A stretch of DNA of 64,000 nt from Gammaproteobacteria bacterium LSUCC0112 (lineage in GTDB: Bacteria; Pseudomonadota; Gammaproteobacteria; Pseudomonadales; Pseudohongiellaceae). Shown here piece by piece: positions 1-7,400 of the stretch. How positions within the stretch are numbered: the first letter of the stretch is position 1; every line of letters starts with the position of its first letter. A program made the translations under genes and the position numbers. The DNA lies in the NCBI GenBank assembly GCA_004535785.1, contig SPIB01000001.1, positions 105,033 through 169,032 on the forward strand, given 5' to 3'. A model generated the notes under the pieces. It was given only the letters and a program-made list of their open reading frames with translations. It ran no database searches and had not been told where the DNA came from.

Positions 1-654
1 TCGATCATGGGTGCACAGCAGGAAAACTGGCTGGCAGCACAACTCAAGCACTCGGCAGATGCCGGCATTCCCTGGCAGATCATCGGCCAGCAAGTGATCA
101 TGGGGCGTAAAAACATCCCATTGGTTGCCAATGAAGAATTTGCGCCCGAGGTCCGCGACGCGGTGGCCAACAGTCGTTATGCCTTGTTGCGAGAACGCGG
201 TCAGCTGGGATTGCCATTGAATTTTGATGCCTGGGACGGTTACCCCGCCAATCGCGAACGCGTGTTGGATATGTTCCGGGAATTGGCCAATAACGTGGTG
301 GTGCTGGCGGGCGACACTCACAGCTCGTGGGCGTTTGATCTGCACAATGATGAGGGCGATGCCATCGCGGTTGAGTTTGGCACACCCAGCGTCAGCTCAC
401 CCGGTTTTGAATCCTTTATGCCTCTGCCGGAAGACGAGCTGGTTGAGGCCTTTATGCGTGCCAGCCCGGAAATGCGTTACATGCGGGGCTTGGGTCGCGG
501 CTGGATGGAACTGGACATTACTCGCGAGAAAATCGCCAACAGCTATTTTTACGTGTCGACGGTGATGGAGCAGGCATACAGCGTCGACGCTGTAGCGCCG
601 ATGGAAAGTTATGCGGGTGAACACGTGATCAGACCTATATTCAGCCCGGAATAA
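1..654 (+). CDS. PhoD-type alkaline phosphatase, C-terminal part
   Basis: Partial gene: the frame is open from the first base, so the N-terminal part lies outside the window and the first ATG (position 7) is internal. The residues around it (SIMGAQQENWL) resemble the conserved region of PhoD-like phosphatases that precedes the metal-binding C-terminal half. VVVLAGDTHSSWAFDL (about residues 98-113 of the visible part) matches the PhoD metal-ligand segment GD.H. The family consists of secreted, metal-dependent phosphodiesterases/phosphomonoesterases that release phosphate from organic esters. The last 14 bases overlap the convergent 2OG-oxygenase gene. The family assignment is good; the substrate cannot be told from the visible part. 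Confidence 0.85.
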   Translation, partial: SIMGAQQENWLAAQLKHSADAGIPWQIIGQQVIMGRKNIPLVANEEFAPEVRDAVANSRYALLRERGQLGLPLNFDAWDGYPANRERVLDMFRELANNVVVLAGDTHSSWAFDLHNDEGDAIAVEFGTPSVSSPGFESFMPLPEDELVEAFMRASPEMRYMRGLGRGWMELDITREKIANSYFYVSTVMEQAYSVDAVAPMESYAGEHVIRPIFSPE

Positions 655-2053
655 TATCCATCGCCACGGTCAGGCGCGATTGTTGACCGCTGAACGGCAC
701 CGTGCCGTGCCACATGTACGACGGAAACAACACCAACATACCGGGCTCAGGCTTCACAAAGTGTTGTGCAGCCTGAGCGGGTTGTACCGGCGAACCGGGC
801 TGCCCAAAACGGATCCAACCCTCTTTGGCGTTGTTTTTTGTCACCACATCCGGTAACTCCACGTAAAACGCTGACGATAACCAGCCTTCCTGATGAACAT
901 GATCCACATGAAATCCGCCGGGTCGCAGCATCACCGACCAGATACCCTGTATCTGCCAGGCGCCGGTGTTACGTCGACGCAGCGGATCAGGCCCGGTTCC
1001 CAGATGCTCGATATGCGTATTGACCGGTGCCTGCAAAGCCTGATGAAACGCCTGAATCGCGGGTGTTTTAACCGCAAAAATATTCGGCAACTGACTGCCT
1101 TGCCTGACTGAGTGGCCAAAGGGATGCGTGCGATAGTGATGCGCCGCCTTGAGCTCTTCCGCCAGATTGGCGAGATAGTCGTCCCGTGTGCTCCAGCCCG
1201 CAGGCGGTTCAATCAGATAAGACCTGACCATCGATGAATAGTCGTACAAGGCATTAAATCCGGCATTACCGGTCATGCGCCAGACCATGGCCTGCATGGC
1301 CAGCACATGTTGGTCATCAGGTCTGCGATTTAATGCCTCTGTTATTGCGGCTGACGCACCATCGGCCTCACCACACGACAGCGCCGCGCGTGCGAGCGTC
1401 ATCAGTGCCGGGAATGAAGATCGGTCAGCATTGAATGCGCGGATCGCCAACTCCCTGCCATGCGCCAGCTTACCAGTTTCAAGCAACAAGTCCGCTGTTC
1501 GCGCCATCATTAGTGCATCAGCGGCATTGCGTGACGCCAGATCCAGAATGACACGAATGGCGCCTTCTTTATCTCCCGTGAATTCCAATGCTTGTGACAG
1601 CGCCAGATGCAACTCTGCGGACATCGGGTAGGCTTGTACGGCCTGAACCAGTGGCTGCAAGGCCAGGTTCTTGTCAGCACTGCTCATCCACAACAACTGC
1701 GTCAGTTCCTGGAGCGCGACTACCATGTCCGGTCGCAGACTGACGGCCTCCCGGTAAGCAAGTTGTGCGGCGGTCAGCCGGCCGGCATTCATGTGGGCGC
1801 GCGCTAACACCAGGCGGGTTTCAGGTGCTCTGATACCCAGCTTGATGGCAGCCATCGCCGCTTGTGCGGATTCATCATAGCGCCCTAGATCACCGAGCGT
1901 TGACGCCAGATTATGTTGCGCGACCGCGCTGTCAGGCCAGGCATGCGCGGCTTCTTCATAAACTGACAACGCAGCGGCAAGATCGCCCCGCTGTTTCAGA
2001 GCGTCTGCGCGTTGGCTTATGGCCTGCAAGGATTCAGTGGCTGTTGAGGTCAT
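641..2053 (-). CDS. TPR protein with C-terminal 2OG-Fe(II) oxygenase domain
   Basis: 470 aa. Residues about 1-260 are tetratricopeptide-like helical repeats (alanine/leucine rich, with A...P..A..HN-type TPR signatures near the start). The C-terminal 200 residues look like a putative 2OG-Fe(II) oxygenase: FHVDHVHQEGW supplies the HxD iron ligands, MWHGTVPF the distal His, and SRLTVAMDI the 2-oxoglutarate-binding Arg. Such fusions are common in proteobacteria and are thought to hydroxylate a protein or small-molecule target held by the TPR part, but the substrate is unknown. No signal peptide is visible, so it is probably cytoplasmic. It overlaps the 3' end of the phosphatase gene by 14 bp. Confidence 0.8.
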   Translation of the reverse strand: MTSTATESLQAISQRADALKQRGDLAAALSVYEEAAHAWPDSAVAQHNLASTLGDLGRYDESAQAAMAAIKLGIRAPETRLVLARAHMNAGRLTAAQLAYREAVSLRPDMVVALQELTQLLWMSSADKNLALQPLVQAVQAYPMSAELHLALSQALEFTGDKEGAIRVILDLASRNAADALMMARTADLLLETGKLAHGRELAIRAFNADRSSFPALMTLARAALSCGEADGASAAITEALNRRPDDQHVLAMQAMVWRMTGNAGFNALYDYSSMVRSYLIEPPAGWSTRDDYLANLAEELKAAHHYRTHPFGHSVRQGSQLPNIFAVKTPAIQAFHQALQAPVNTHIEHLGTGPDPLRRRNTGAWQIQGIWSVMLRPGGFHVDHVHQEGWLSSAFYVELPDVVTKNNAKEGWIRFGQPGSPVQPAQAAQHFVKPEPGMLVLFPSYMWHGTVPFSGQQSRLTVAMDIIPG

Positions 2054-2100
2054 AACATCAGGATACCCGTGACATGTCAGAGCGCTGGATCATAGCAGAC

Positions 2101-2733
2101 TCAACGCAATTCTGTTGCCCGCCACAGGTACCAACTGGCCACACTGCGGTAGGGCTGCCAGCTGACAGCCTGTTGCATCAACACTTTTTTGTCTGGCATG
2201 GCGTCCAATCCATAGGTCAGCATAAACCCTTTGCGCACCCCCAGATCATCCAGTGGCAACACGTCAGCGCGGCCTAACTGGAACATCAGAAACATCTCGG
2301 CCGTCCAGCGTCCAATGCCGCGCACTTGAATCAGGTTTTGAATGACCGCTTCGTCAGGCAGTGTTTCCAGCACTGACAGTGGCAGCACCAGACCCTGCTC
2401 AATTTTGCTGGCCAGATCCTTGACAGCCAGCGCCTTGGCGCGCGACAAACCCACTGAGCGAAGTTGCTCCTCAGTGACACTAGCCAGCTGTGCAGGCTGC
2501 GGTTTTTTATCATCGGCATCGAGCAACACGCAGAAGCGGGCAAAAATTGTCGCCGCCGCTTTGCCCGACAATTGCTGGCTGACAATGGCATCCGCCAACG
2601 TACCAAACAAATCCGGATGATCTTTGCCGCGCAAACGGCATTCCCCTACGCGATTAATCAGCGCCGCCAGCGTGGAGTCCTGTTCGCTGAGCGTTTTGAT
2701 GGCGAGTGCTGTTTGTTTGTCATCCAGAATCAT
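2101..2733 (-). CDS. alkA: DNA-3-methyladenine glycosylase II-like (HhH-GPD)
   Basis: 210 aa from the ATG at 2733, chosen because AGGGA lies 7 nt upstream; an in-frame start at 2757-2760 would add about nine residues. The HhH-GPD fold is visible: DAIVSQQLSGKAAATIF, then the helix-hairpin-helix LIQVRGIGRWTAEMFLMF, then LPLDDLGVRKG containing the catalytic Asp. The enzyme removes 3-methyladenine and related alkylated bases as the first step of base-excision repair. At about 210 aa it is the short AlkA type lacking the N-terminal domain of E. coli AlkA. It is divergent from an AraC-Ogt fusion 78 bp away, so the two repair genes probably share a regulatory region. Confidence 0.9.
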   Translation of the reverse strand: MILDDKQTALAIKTLSEQDSTLAALINRVGECRLRGKDHPDLFGTLADAIVSQQLSGKAAATIFARFCVLLDADDKKPQPAQLASVTEEQLRSVGLSRAKALAVKDLASKIEQGLVLPLSVLETLPDEAVIQNLIQVRGIGRWTAEMFLMFQLGRADVLPLDDLGVRKGFMLTYGLDAMPDKKVLMQQAVSWQPYRSVASWYLWRATELR

Positions 2734-2762
2734 GGTCCGGTCCCTGGCTATTGCCATCAACT

Positions 2763-2770
2763 GCGCAAGA
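2763..2770 (+). promoter_or_regulatory. Possible Ada-box-like site between alkA and araC-ogt
   Basis: GCGCAAGA in the 78-bp divergent gap resembles the GCGCAAGA portion of the E. coli ada promoter Ada box. The match is short and the encoded regulator lacks the Ada sensor domain, so this is only suggestive. Confidence 0.2.
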
Positions 2771-2811
2771 ACCGGTTCGACAGGCGGCGTTGCGCATCAC
2801 ATACTGTGCAC

Positions 2812-3660
2812 ATGATGAATGACTACCAACGTATTGCCAAGGCCGTCGACTTCCTCAGCCAACACGTCGAGCAACAACCGACACTGGCGGACGTGGCCGC
2901 ACAGGTGCATCTGAGTGCATTTCACTTTCAGCGGCTGTTTTGTCAGTGGGCGGGCGTGAGCCCCAAACGCTTTCTACAGATATTGACCACAGAAAAAGCC
3001 AAAACCCTGTTGTCCCGCCAAACCTCATTGATGCAAACGGCGGAGCAACTGGGCCTGAGCAGCACGTCGCGTCTGTACGATCATTTTGTCACGCTGGAAG
3101 CGGTTACGCCTGGTGAATACAAAAGTGGCGGGCAACAACTGCACATCGAGTATGGTATTCACCCAAGCCTGTTTGGTGACCTGTTGATTGCGCAAACGCC
3201 GCGGGGCATCTGCAACGTAGCGTTTATTGAGGGTGACGAGGCAGATCTGGAAATCCGCGACCTGCACAATCGTTGGCCACATGCTGTAATCACAGAAAAC
3301 CCGGCCAGTACGGCGACTGTTGCCAGCATGATGGCGGGCCTTTCGCGTGGCCAAGCGCCTGAACACAGCATCCCGTTACACGTCAGTGGCACCAACTTTC
3401 AGGTAGCGGTCTGGCGGGCTTTGTTAAACACCGGAGCCGGTGACACGGTCAGCTACTCAGATATAGCCGGGCAGATAAATAAACCGGCCTCTGTGCGTGC
3501 TGTCGCCAATGCCATCGCTGCAAATCCGGTTGCACTGTTGATCCCCTGCCACCGCGTAATTCGCAAAAGCGGCGCGTTGGGTGGTTATCGTTGGGGTGAA
3601 CCACGTAAACAGGTCATTCGAGTTTACGAACACATCGCTCAGCACACTGAAACTGCCTGA
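2812..3660 (+). CDS. AraC-HTH / O6-methylguanine-DNA methyltransferase fusion
   Basis: 282 aa from ATG 2812 (ATG 2815 is equally possible). Residues 1-105 are an AraC-type DNA-binding region (QQPTLADVAAQVHLS, then SPKRFLQIL). Residues about 190-275 are an Ogt/MGMT domain with the active-site motif PCHRVI, whose Cys accepts the alkyl group, followed by GGYRWG. It resembles Ada but lacks the N-terminal zinc domain that reads methylphosphotriesters, so methyl-triggered activation as in E. coli Ada is not expected. The role is direct reversal of O6-alkylguanine, possibly with regulation of itself and the divergent alkA. The 3' end overlaps the convergent TetR gene by 22 bp. Confidence 0.9.
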   Translation: MMNDYQRIAKAVDFLSQHVEQQPTLADVAAQVHLSAFHFQRLFCQWAGVSPKRFLQILTTEKAKTLLSRQTSLMQTAEQLGLSSTSRLYDHFVTLEAVTPGEYKSGGQQLHIEYGIHPSLFGDLLIAQTPRGICNVAFIEGDEADLEIRDLHNRWPHAVITENPASTATVASMMAGLSRGQAPEHSIPLHVSGTNFQVAVWRALLNTGAGDTVSYSDIAGQINKPASVRAVANAIAANPVALLIPCHRVIRKSGALGGYRWGEPRKQVIRVYEHIAQHTETA

Positions 3661-4214
3661 GACCAGTGTTTAAACAAACTGATCAACTGCTGAATTGCGG
3701 CCTCGCCCCGCGCGATCTCACCGGGAAACAACACCAGTTGGCCATCCACGGTGGCCAGCAGCAAGGCAGCGGTGGCATTTTTTTCTGCGGCCGGTACATC
3801 CAGCAGATTGGCCATCCAATCTATCCAACCCGCACTGATTTGTTGGGCTATCGATATCAACAGAGGGTCTCCCCGATTGGCATTGGCGGCCAAGTCGAGC
3901 CACAGCCTGAGGTGCGGTTTAAACGCCTCACTTTTTGCCGCAGCCCACAAGGTTTCCAACAAGGTTGACGGTGGTAAAGGACGGTTGCCAAACATATCCG
4001 TCAGCGATGCACTCAGGCCACTTGCGATGTGCGTCAAGACGGCGGCCACCAACTCCTCCTTGTTCTCGAAGTAGTACAACAACATGCGGTCACTGGTGCC
4101 TGCCACCTCTGCCAGTCGACGCAATCCGGTATCACTTAACCCGGTGTCCAGAAAATGCACCGCAAGCAGATCAATCACCTCAGCACGTTTGTCTTGCCTT
4201 TTAGCCACGTCCAC
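3639..4214 (-). CDS. TetR family transcriptional regulator
   Basis: 191 aa from GTG 4214; a second in-frame GTG two codons later (4208) is also possible. The N-terminal helix-turn-helix is typical: DTGLRRLAEVAGTSDRMLLYYFENKEELV, with the YYF recognition-helix end near residue 48. The rest is an all-helical ligand-binding domain. It is divergent from a DUF5367 membrane-protein gene with a 95-bp gap holding a clear palindrome, so it most likely represses that gene and itself. The inducer is unknown. The 3' end overlaps the ogt-fusion gene. Confidence 0.9.
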   Translation of the reverse strand: MDVAKRQDKRAEVIDLLAVHFLDTGLSDTGLRRLAEVAGTSDRMLLYYFENKEELVAAVLTHIASGLSASLTDMFGNRPLPPSTLLETLWAAAKSEAFKPHLRLWLDLAANANRGDPLLISIAQQISAGWIDWMANLLDVPAAEKNATAALLLATVDGQLVLFPGEIARGEAAIQQLISLFKHWSQAVSVC

Positions 4215-4248
4215 GTCCTCACAAATGTCACTTTTTTCTTGCTAAATA

Positions 4249-4266
4249 TTGTAGCGCCTGCTACAA
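4249..4266. promoter_or_regulatory. Palindromic operator, TetR/DUF5367 divergent region
   Basis: TTGTAGC-GCCT-GCTACAA is a perfect 7+7 inverted repeat. A further half-site TGTAGCAA starts at 4275 and is followed by the loosely matching CATTACA. The location, 44 bp upstream of the DUF5367 start and 35 bp upstream of the tetR start, fits a TetR operator that controls both directions. Confidence 0.7.
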
Positions 4267-4309
4267 GTCTAATCTGTAGCAACCATTACAATTTTCAGGA
4301 GACCCTGTC

Positions 4310-4732
4310 ATGTTGACGCCCAAACACACAAACATCAAGCAGCAGATTTTTTGGATGATGGTGATCTCACTGGCAGGCTGGGTGGGATTTTTACTGATAT
4401 TCAGAAGCTGGTGGCCCGGCAATACCGAACCAGACAGCACACTCACCGTGCTCTGGTTGTGGTTGGTCATCGGTTTTTCAGGCTCAGCGCTGACCGCGGT
4501 GATCATGTTCAAGCTGTTCAAAACACCGCCAGCATGGCGAGTTCATGCGGCCGCGGCCTTGACTGCGCCCGCCATGTGTCTCGATGTGCTTGGCACCCTT
4601 TTCTTTGAACGCTGGTTTCCCAATCCCGGCAGCATGGATGACCGGATATACCCGGCCATGATTCTGGCGGGTGTGGCGGCAATACTGTTTACCGGATTGT
4701 GGATGGGACGACCAGGGCAGGACGATCTCTAA
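4310..4732 (+). CDS. DUF5367-like four-helix membrane protein
   Basis: 140 aa with four predicted membrane segments (about residues 12-30, 46-66, 80-100 and 114-133). The sequence APAMCLDVLGTLFFERWFPN resembles the conserved core of DUF5367 membrane proteins, whose function is unknown. ATG 4310 is preceded by CAGGAGA. It is divergent from, and probably repressed by, the adjacent TetR protein. That arrangement is often associated with stress- or efflux-linked membrane proteins, but no function is claimed. Confidence 0.7.
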   Translation: MLTPKHTNIKQQIFWMMVISLAGWVGFLLIFRSWWPGNTEPDSTLTVLWLWLVIGFSGSALTAVIMFKLFKTPPAWRVHAAAALTAPAMCLDVLGTLFFERWFPNPGSMDDRIYPAMILAGVAAILFTGLWMGRPGQDDL

Positions 4733-4986
4733 AGCAGCTCTGCAGGGGACACTGGAAGTCCGACAGCGCGTTTGACAAACTGTTGATCAAAGGTCTTGAT
4801 GGACTCAGTGTGTTGGGCCCCTGCAAGATGAAATGCATCAGCAAAATCAAGACCTTGTTGATACCAATCGATTACCGACGCGATTGTCTCGGACTGATGA
4901 ACATGGACGTTTGGCAGACCAAACACGATTGTCAGTGCTGCTGCCCCACCGCCTTTGTCAACGATACTGCGACGAAGAGTTCTAGT
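4729..4986 (-). pseudogene. VapC-like PIN-domain toxin remnant
   Basis: The open frame on the minus strand reads RRSIVDKGGG, then GLPNVHVHQSETI, DWYQQGLDFADAFHLAGA and IKTFDQQFVKRA. This matches the C-terminal two-thirds of VapC-type PIN ribonucleases (GL..V.VED, DWYE.GLDFADALHLA, FVTFD..F.KRA). The N-terminal part with the first catalytic Asp is missing. An in-frame TGA lies at 4987-4989 and a shifted frame just beyond reads SELELF, suggesting a frameshift in the LLETEW region. No start codon with a Shine-Dalgarno sequence and no VapB antitoxin gene are visible. It is a decayed toxin-antitoxin remnant whose 3' end touches the DUF5367 gene. Confidence 0.65.
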
Positions 4987-5041
4987 TCACTTCTGATTAC
5001 GGCGCCCTCTCATTTCACAATATAAAAATATTAGTTGCATT

Positions 5042-5062
5042 AATTATTGTTTAACAATAATT
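5042..5062. promoter_or_regulatory. AT-rich perfect palindrome upstream of the DUF2975/XRE operon
   Basis: AATTATTGTT and AACAATAATT form a perfect 10+10 inverted repeat around a single T. It lies 33 bp upstream of the DUF2975 start in an AT-rich promoter-like stretch. The operon encodes its own small XRE regulator, so this is a plausible autoregulatory operator. Confidence 0.55.
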
Positions 5063-5094
5063 TTATAGCACCAAACAGAAATGGAGGCATCATC

Positions 5095-5607
5095 ATGTCA
5101 ACCCCCGTCAATGAACTGAAACACGCGCAAGACCTTGCCGTTACTGCTCAAACACTTGCCATCATCGCCATCGTGACGCTGATTGTTGCCATCGTCAGCA
5201 AAGCCGGTTTCAGCATTGGCGCTACCGTTGTTTCTGCCGAACTGGGCTGGCAGCAGAAAGTGCACAACACAGCTCTGGTGCTAATTGAATTATTGCCGGC
5301 GTTTTTGTTCCTTGAAGCAGTCAATCATCTGCGGCGGGCACTCAGCACGTTTGGCAACAGTGAATTCTTCAGTAATGATGCGGCTAGACATGTCGCTAAC
5401 GCTGGATCCAGCGCCATTTATGCCATGATTGCCGTGATGTTGATCACGCCGAACCTGTTGTTGTGGGTTAATCAACAAGGCGGTTTTGATGTTCGCATTG
5501 AGCCCGAGTATATCGGTATGCTGGCGTTTGCCGTATTTGTCTCTGCCGTTGGCAGGATTCTGGCGGCGGCGACCCATATCAAATCTGAAAATGACGCCTT
5601 TGTATGA
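5095..5607 (+). CDS. DUF2975 membrane protein
   Basis: 170 aa starting at ATG 5095, preceded by ATGGAGG; an upstream in-frame ATG at 5047 lies inside the palindromic promoter region and is unlikely. Four hydrophobic segments are visible (about residues 25-45, 64-84, 106-126 and 138-158), the last ending GRILAAATHIKSENDAFV, the typical end of DUF2975 proteins. The family is nearly always followed by a small YozG-like XRE regulator, as here (4-bp ATGA overlap). The function is unknown; a sensory or regulator-sequestering membrane role has been suggested for similar pairs. Confidence 0.8.
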   Translation: MSTPVNELKHAQDLAVTAQTLAIIAIVTLIVAIVSKAGFSIGATVVSAELGWQQKVHNTALVLIELLPAFLFLEAVNHLRRALSTFGNSEFFSNDAARHVANAGSSAIYAMIAVMLITPNLLLWVNQQGGFDVRIEPEYIGMLAFAVFVSAVGRILAAATHIKSENDAFV

Positions 5608-5816
5608 AACAGATTATTGTTCGTCTGGATGTCATGTTAGCCATGCGCAAGATGCGCTCCAAGGAACTCGCGGAGCGTATTGGCATTACTGAAGCAAATT
5701 TGTCGCTGCTGCGCACAGGCAAAATTAAAGGTGTGCGTTTTGATACGCTGGCCAAATTATGTGAGGCACTTGATTGCACGCCGGGTGATTTGCTGGATAT
5801 CGCTGATACGGAATGA
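5604..5816 (+). CDS. Small XRE/YozG-like helix-turn-helix regulator
   Basis: 70 aa. Almost the whole protein is one Cro/CI-type HTH: KELAERIGITEANLSLLRTGKIKGVRFDTLAKLCEALDCTPGDLL. It matches the compact YozG class that accompanies DUF2975 membrane proteins. The start overlaps the DUF2975 stop (ATGA), implying translational coupling. It probably autoregulates the operon through the palindrome at 5042-5062. Confidence 0.9.
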   Translation: MKQIIVRLDVMLAMRKMRSKELAERIGITEANLSLLRTGKIKGVRFDTLAKLCEALDCTPGDLLDIADTE

Positions 5817-5830
5817 ATGGAGAGTTATTT

Positions 5831-6124
5831 ATGCCCAAGGGCTACTGGATTGTGCAGGTCGACATTGACGACCTTGAAAAATACAAAGCTTACATGGCTG
5901 CCAATGCCGAGCCCTTCAAACACTATGGCGCGACATTTCTGGTGCGCGGCGGCCGTTTTGAGAACCCGGAAGGCAACAGCCGCGCACGACATGTGGTGCT
6001 GGAATTTCCGGACTATCAGTCGGCACTCGACTGCTGGCATTCACCCGAATACCAATATGCCATTACCTTGCGACAACCGGTTTCGACACTGGATATGGTG
6101 ATTATCGAAGGGTATCAACCGTGA
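5831..6124 (+). CDS. DUF1330 domain protein
   Basis: 97 aa from ATG 5831, preceded by TGGAGAG; the upstream ATG at 5813 overlaps the XRE stop and gives an unlikely MNGELF extension. The sequence MPKGYWIVQVDIDD, then FLVRGGRFE and RHVVLEFPDYQSALDCWHSPEYQ, is typical of DUF1330, a ferredoxin-like dimeric alpha/beta-barrel family. Its enzymatic role is unknown. It is in one operon with the XRE gene upstream and the DJ-1-like gene downstream (GTGA overlap). Confidence 0.85.
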   Translation: MPKGYWIVQVDIDDLEKYKAYMAANAEPFKHYGATFLVRGGRFENPEGNSRARHVVLEFPDYQSALDCWHSPEYQYAITLRQPVSTLDMVIIEGYQP

Positions 6125-6723
6125 GTATTCACGTTGGCATTTTTCTGTTTCCAGATATTGAAGCGCTGGATTTTGCCGGGCCTTATGAAGTGTTTACCAC
6201 GGCCAATCGTGTCGCACGCAAAACCGGCTTGGCGTCTGATGATCTTTTTTCAGTGTTTTCTGTAGCGGCCACTGTGCAACTGGTAAAAATGCGTGCCGGC
6301 ATGACGGTTATGCCCGATTTTGCGTTTGAACATGCCCCCGACATTAACGTGCTGATTGTGCCCGGCGGCGTGGTCAACGCAGAAATGTTAAAACCCGAGG
6401 TGATTGAGTGGATTCAGCGCAGCAGTGTGCAGGCGCGACTGACCGCATCGGTGTGCACGGGCGCGTTTTTATTGGCGAAAGCCAACGTACTTGTTGATCA
6501 CAAGGTCACCACGCACTGGGAAGATATCGCCGACTTGCGGCAGCAGTTTCCGCGACTCCATGTTATTGAGAATACCCGCTGGGTTGATGAGGGCAACATC
6601 GTGACCTCGGCGGGGATTTCGGCGGGCATTGATATGAGCCTGCATCTGGTCGAAACACTGGCTGGGCGCGCGCTGGCCGTGGCAACCGCGCGGCAGATGG
6701 AAGTTGACTGGCAGGAAAATTGA
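6121..6723 (+). CDS. DJ-1/PfpI family (GATase1-like) protein
   Basis: 200 aa from GTG 6121, overlapping the upstream stop. The Rossmann-like class I glutamine-amidotransferase fold is visible: HVGIFLFPDIEALDFAGPYEVF, LIVPGGV, and the nucleophile elbow ASVCTGAFLLAKA with the reactive Cys, then KVTTHWEDI. Similar proteins include isonitrile hydratases and glyoxalase-III-like enzymes, as well as the ligand domains of GlxA regulators. Here there is no AraC domain, so an enzyme is more likely. It is the last gene of the DUF2975 operon. Confidence 0.85.
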   Translation: MSIHVGIFLFPDIEALDFAGPYEVFTTANRVARKTGLASDDLFSVFSVAATVQLVKMRAGMTVMPDFAFEHAPDINVLIVPGGVVNAEMLKPEVIEWIQRSSVQARLTASVCTGAFLLAKANVLVDHKVTTHWEDIADLRQQFPRLHVIENTRWVDEGNIVTSAGISAGIDMSLHLVETLAGRALAVATARQMEVDWQEN

Positions 6724-6754
6724 ACGCTTGTCAGTGCCCGGCAGTCGCTCGCTG

Positions 6755-7258
6755 TCAGTCAGCGTCAGATTCGTCGGGCACAATCAGGTCCAGCGTTTCC
6801 TTGATCTCTTCCATCACAATATAGCTTTTGGATTCACGCACCCCAGGCAGTTTCAGCAGAATATCGCCGAGTAGTTTGCGATAGGACGCCATCTCAGAGA
6901 TCCGCGCTTTAATCAGGTAATCAAAATCCCCCGACACCAAATGACACTCCAATACATGTGGCAGTTTGATCACCGCGCGGCGGAAGTCATCAAAGATGCT
7001 GGCCGACTTGGACTCCAGGCTGATTTCCACAAACACCAACAGATTGGCCTGCAGCTTTTGTGGATTCAGGCGCGCACCGTAACCCAGAATAAACTTCTCC
7101 CGCTCCAGTCGCCGCACCCGTTCCATACACGGCGTCGTCGACAATCCGACCTTCTCGCCCAGCTCAACAAACGAGATTCTGCCCTCGCGCTGAATGATGC
7201 GCAGGATGTTGCGATCGATGTTATCCAGCTCGCGGCTGGAGGCTCTCCGTGTTTTCAT
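6755..7258 (-). CDS. Lrp/AsnC family regulator
   Basis: 167 aa. The N-terminal HTH is ELDNIDRNILRIIQREGRISFVELGEKVGLSTTPCMERVRRLE and the C-terminal RAM (ligand-sensing) domain contains LVFVEISLESKS and ECHLVSGDFDYLIKARI. Lrp-type proteins are octameric or dimeric regulators of amino-acid metabolism. The gene is divergent from dadA with a gap of about 140 bp, the usual arrangement for an Lrp-like activator of D-amino-acid dehydrogenase, so alanine or another amino acid is the likely effector. Confidence 0.92.
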   Translation of the reverse strand: MKTRRASSRELDNIDRNILRIIQREGRISFVELGEKVGLSTTPCMERVRRLEREKFILGYGARLNPQKLQANLLVFVEISLESKSASIFDDFRRAVIKLPHVLECHLVSGDFDYLIKARISEMASYRKLLGDILLKLPGVRESKSYIVMEEIKETLDLIVPDESDAD

Positions 7259-7400
7259 AATTTTTCAGTTCTTTTTCTGGCTATTATAAATTTATGCAGG
7301 ATTAATCTCTTCCTGAAGCAATTAATACAGAAAATACATGGTTGGCTACGCTCTTACAATAGCGCCATCAAGTATAGGTCTGAGACCTCGGGAGTGGACG

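Noticed and set aside
2464-2811. N-terminal extension of the AraC-Ogt gene
   Set aside because: The added residues are antisense to alkA and not protein-like; the AraC part starts at 2812.
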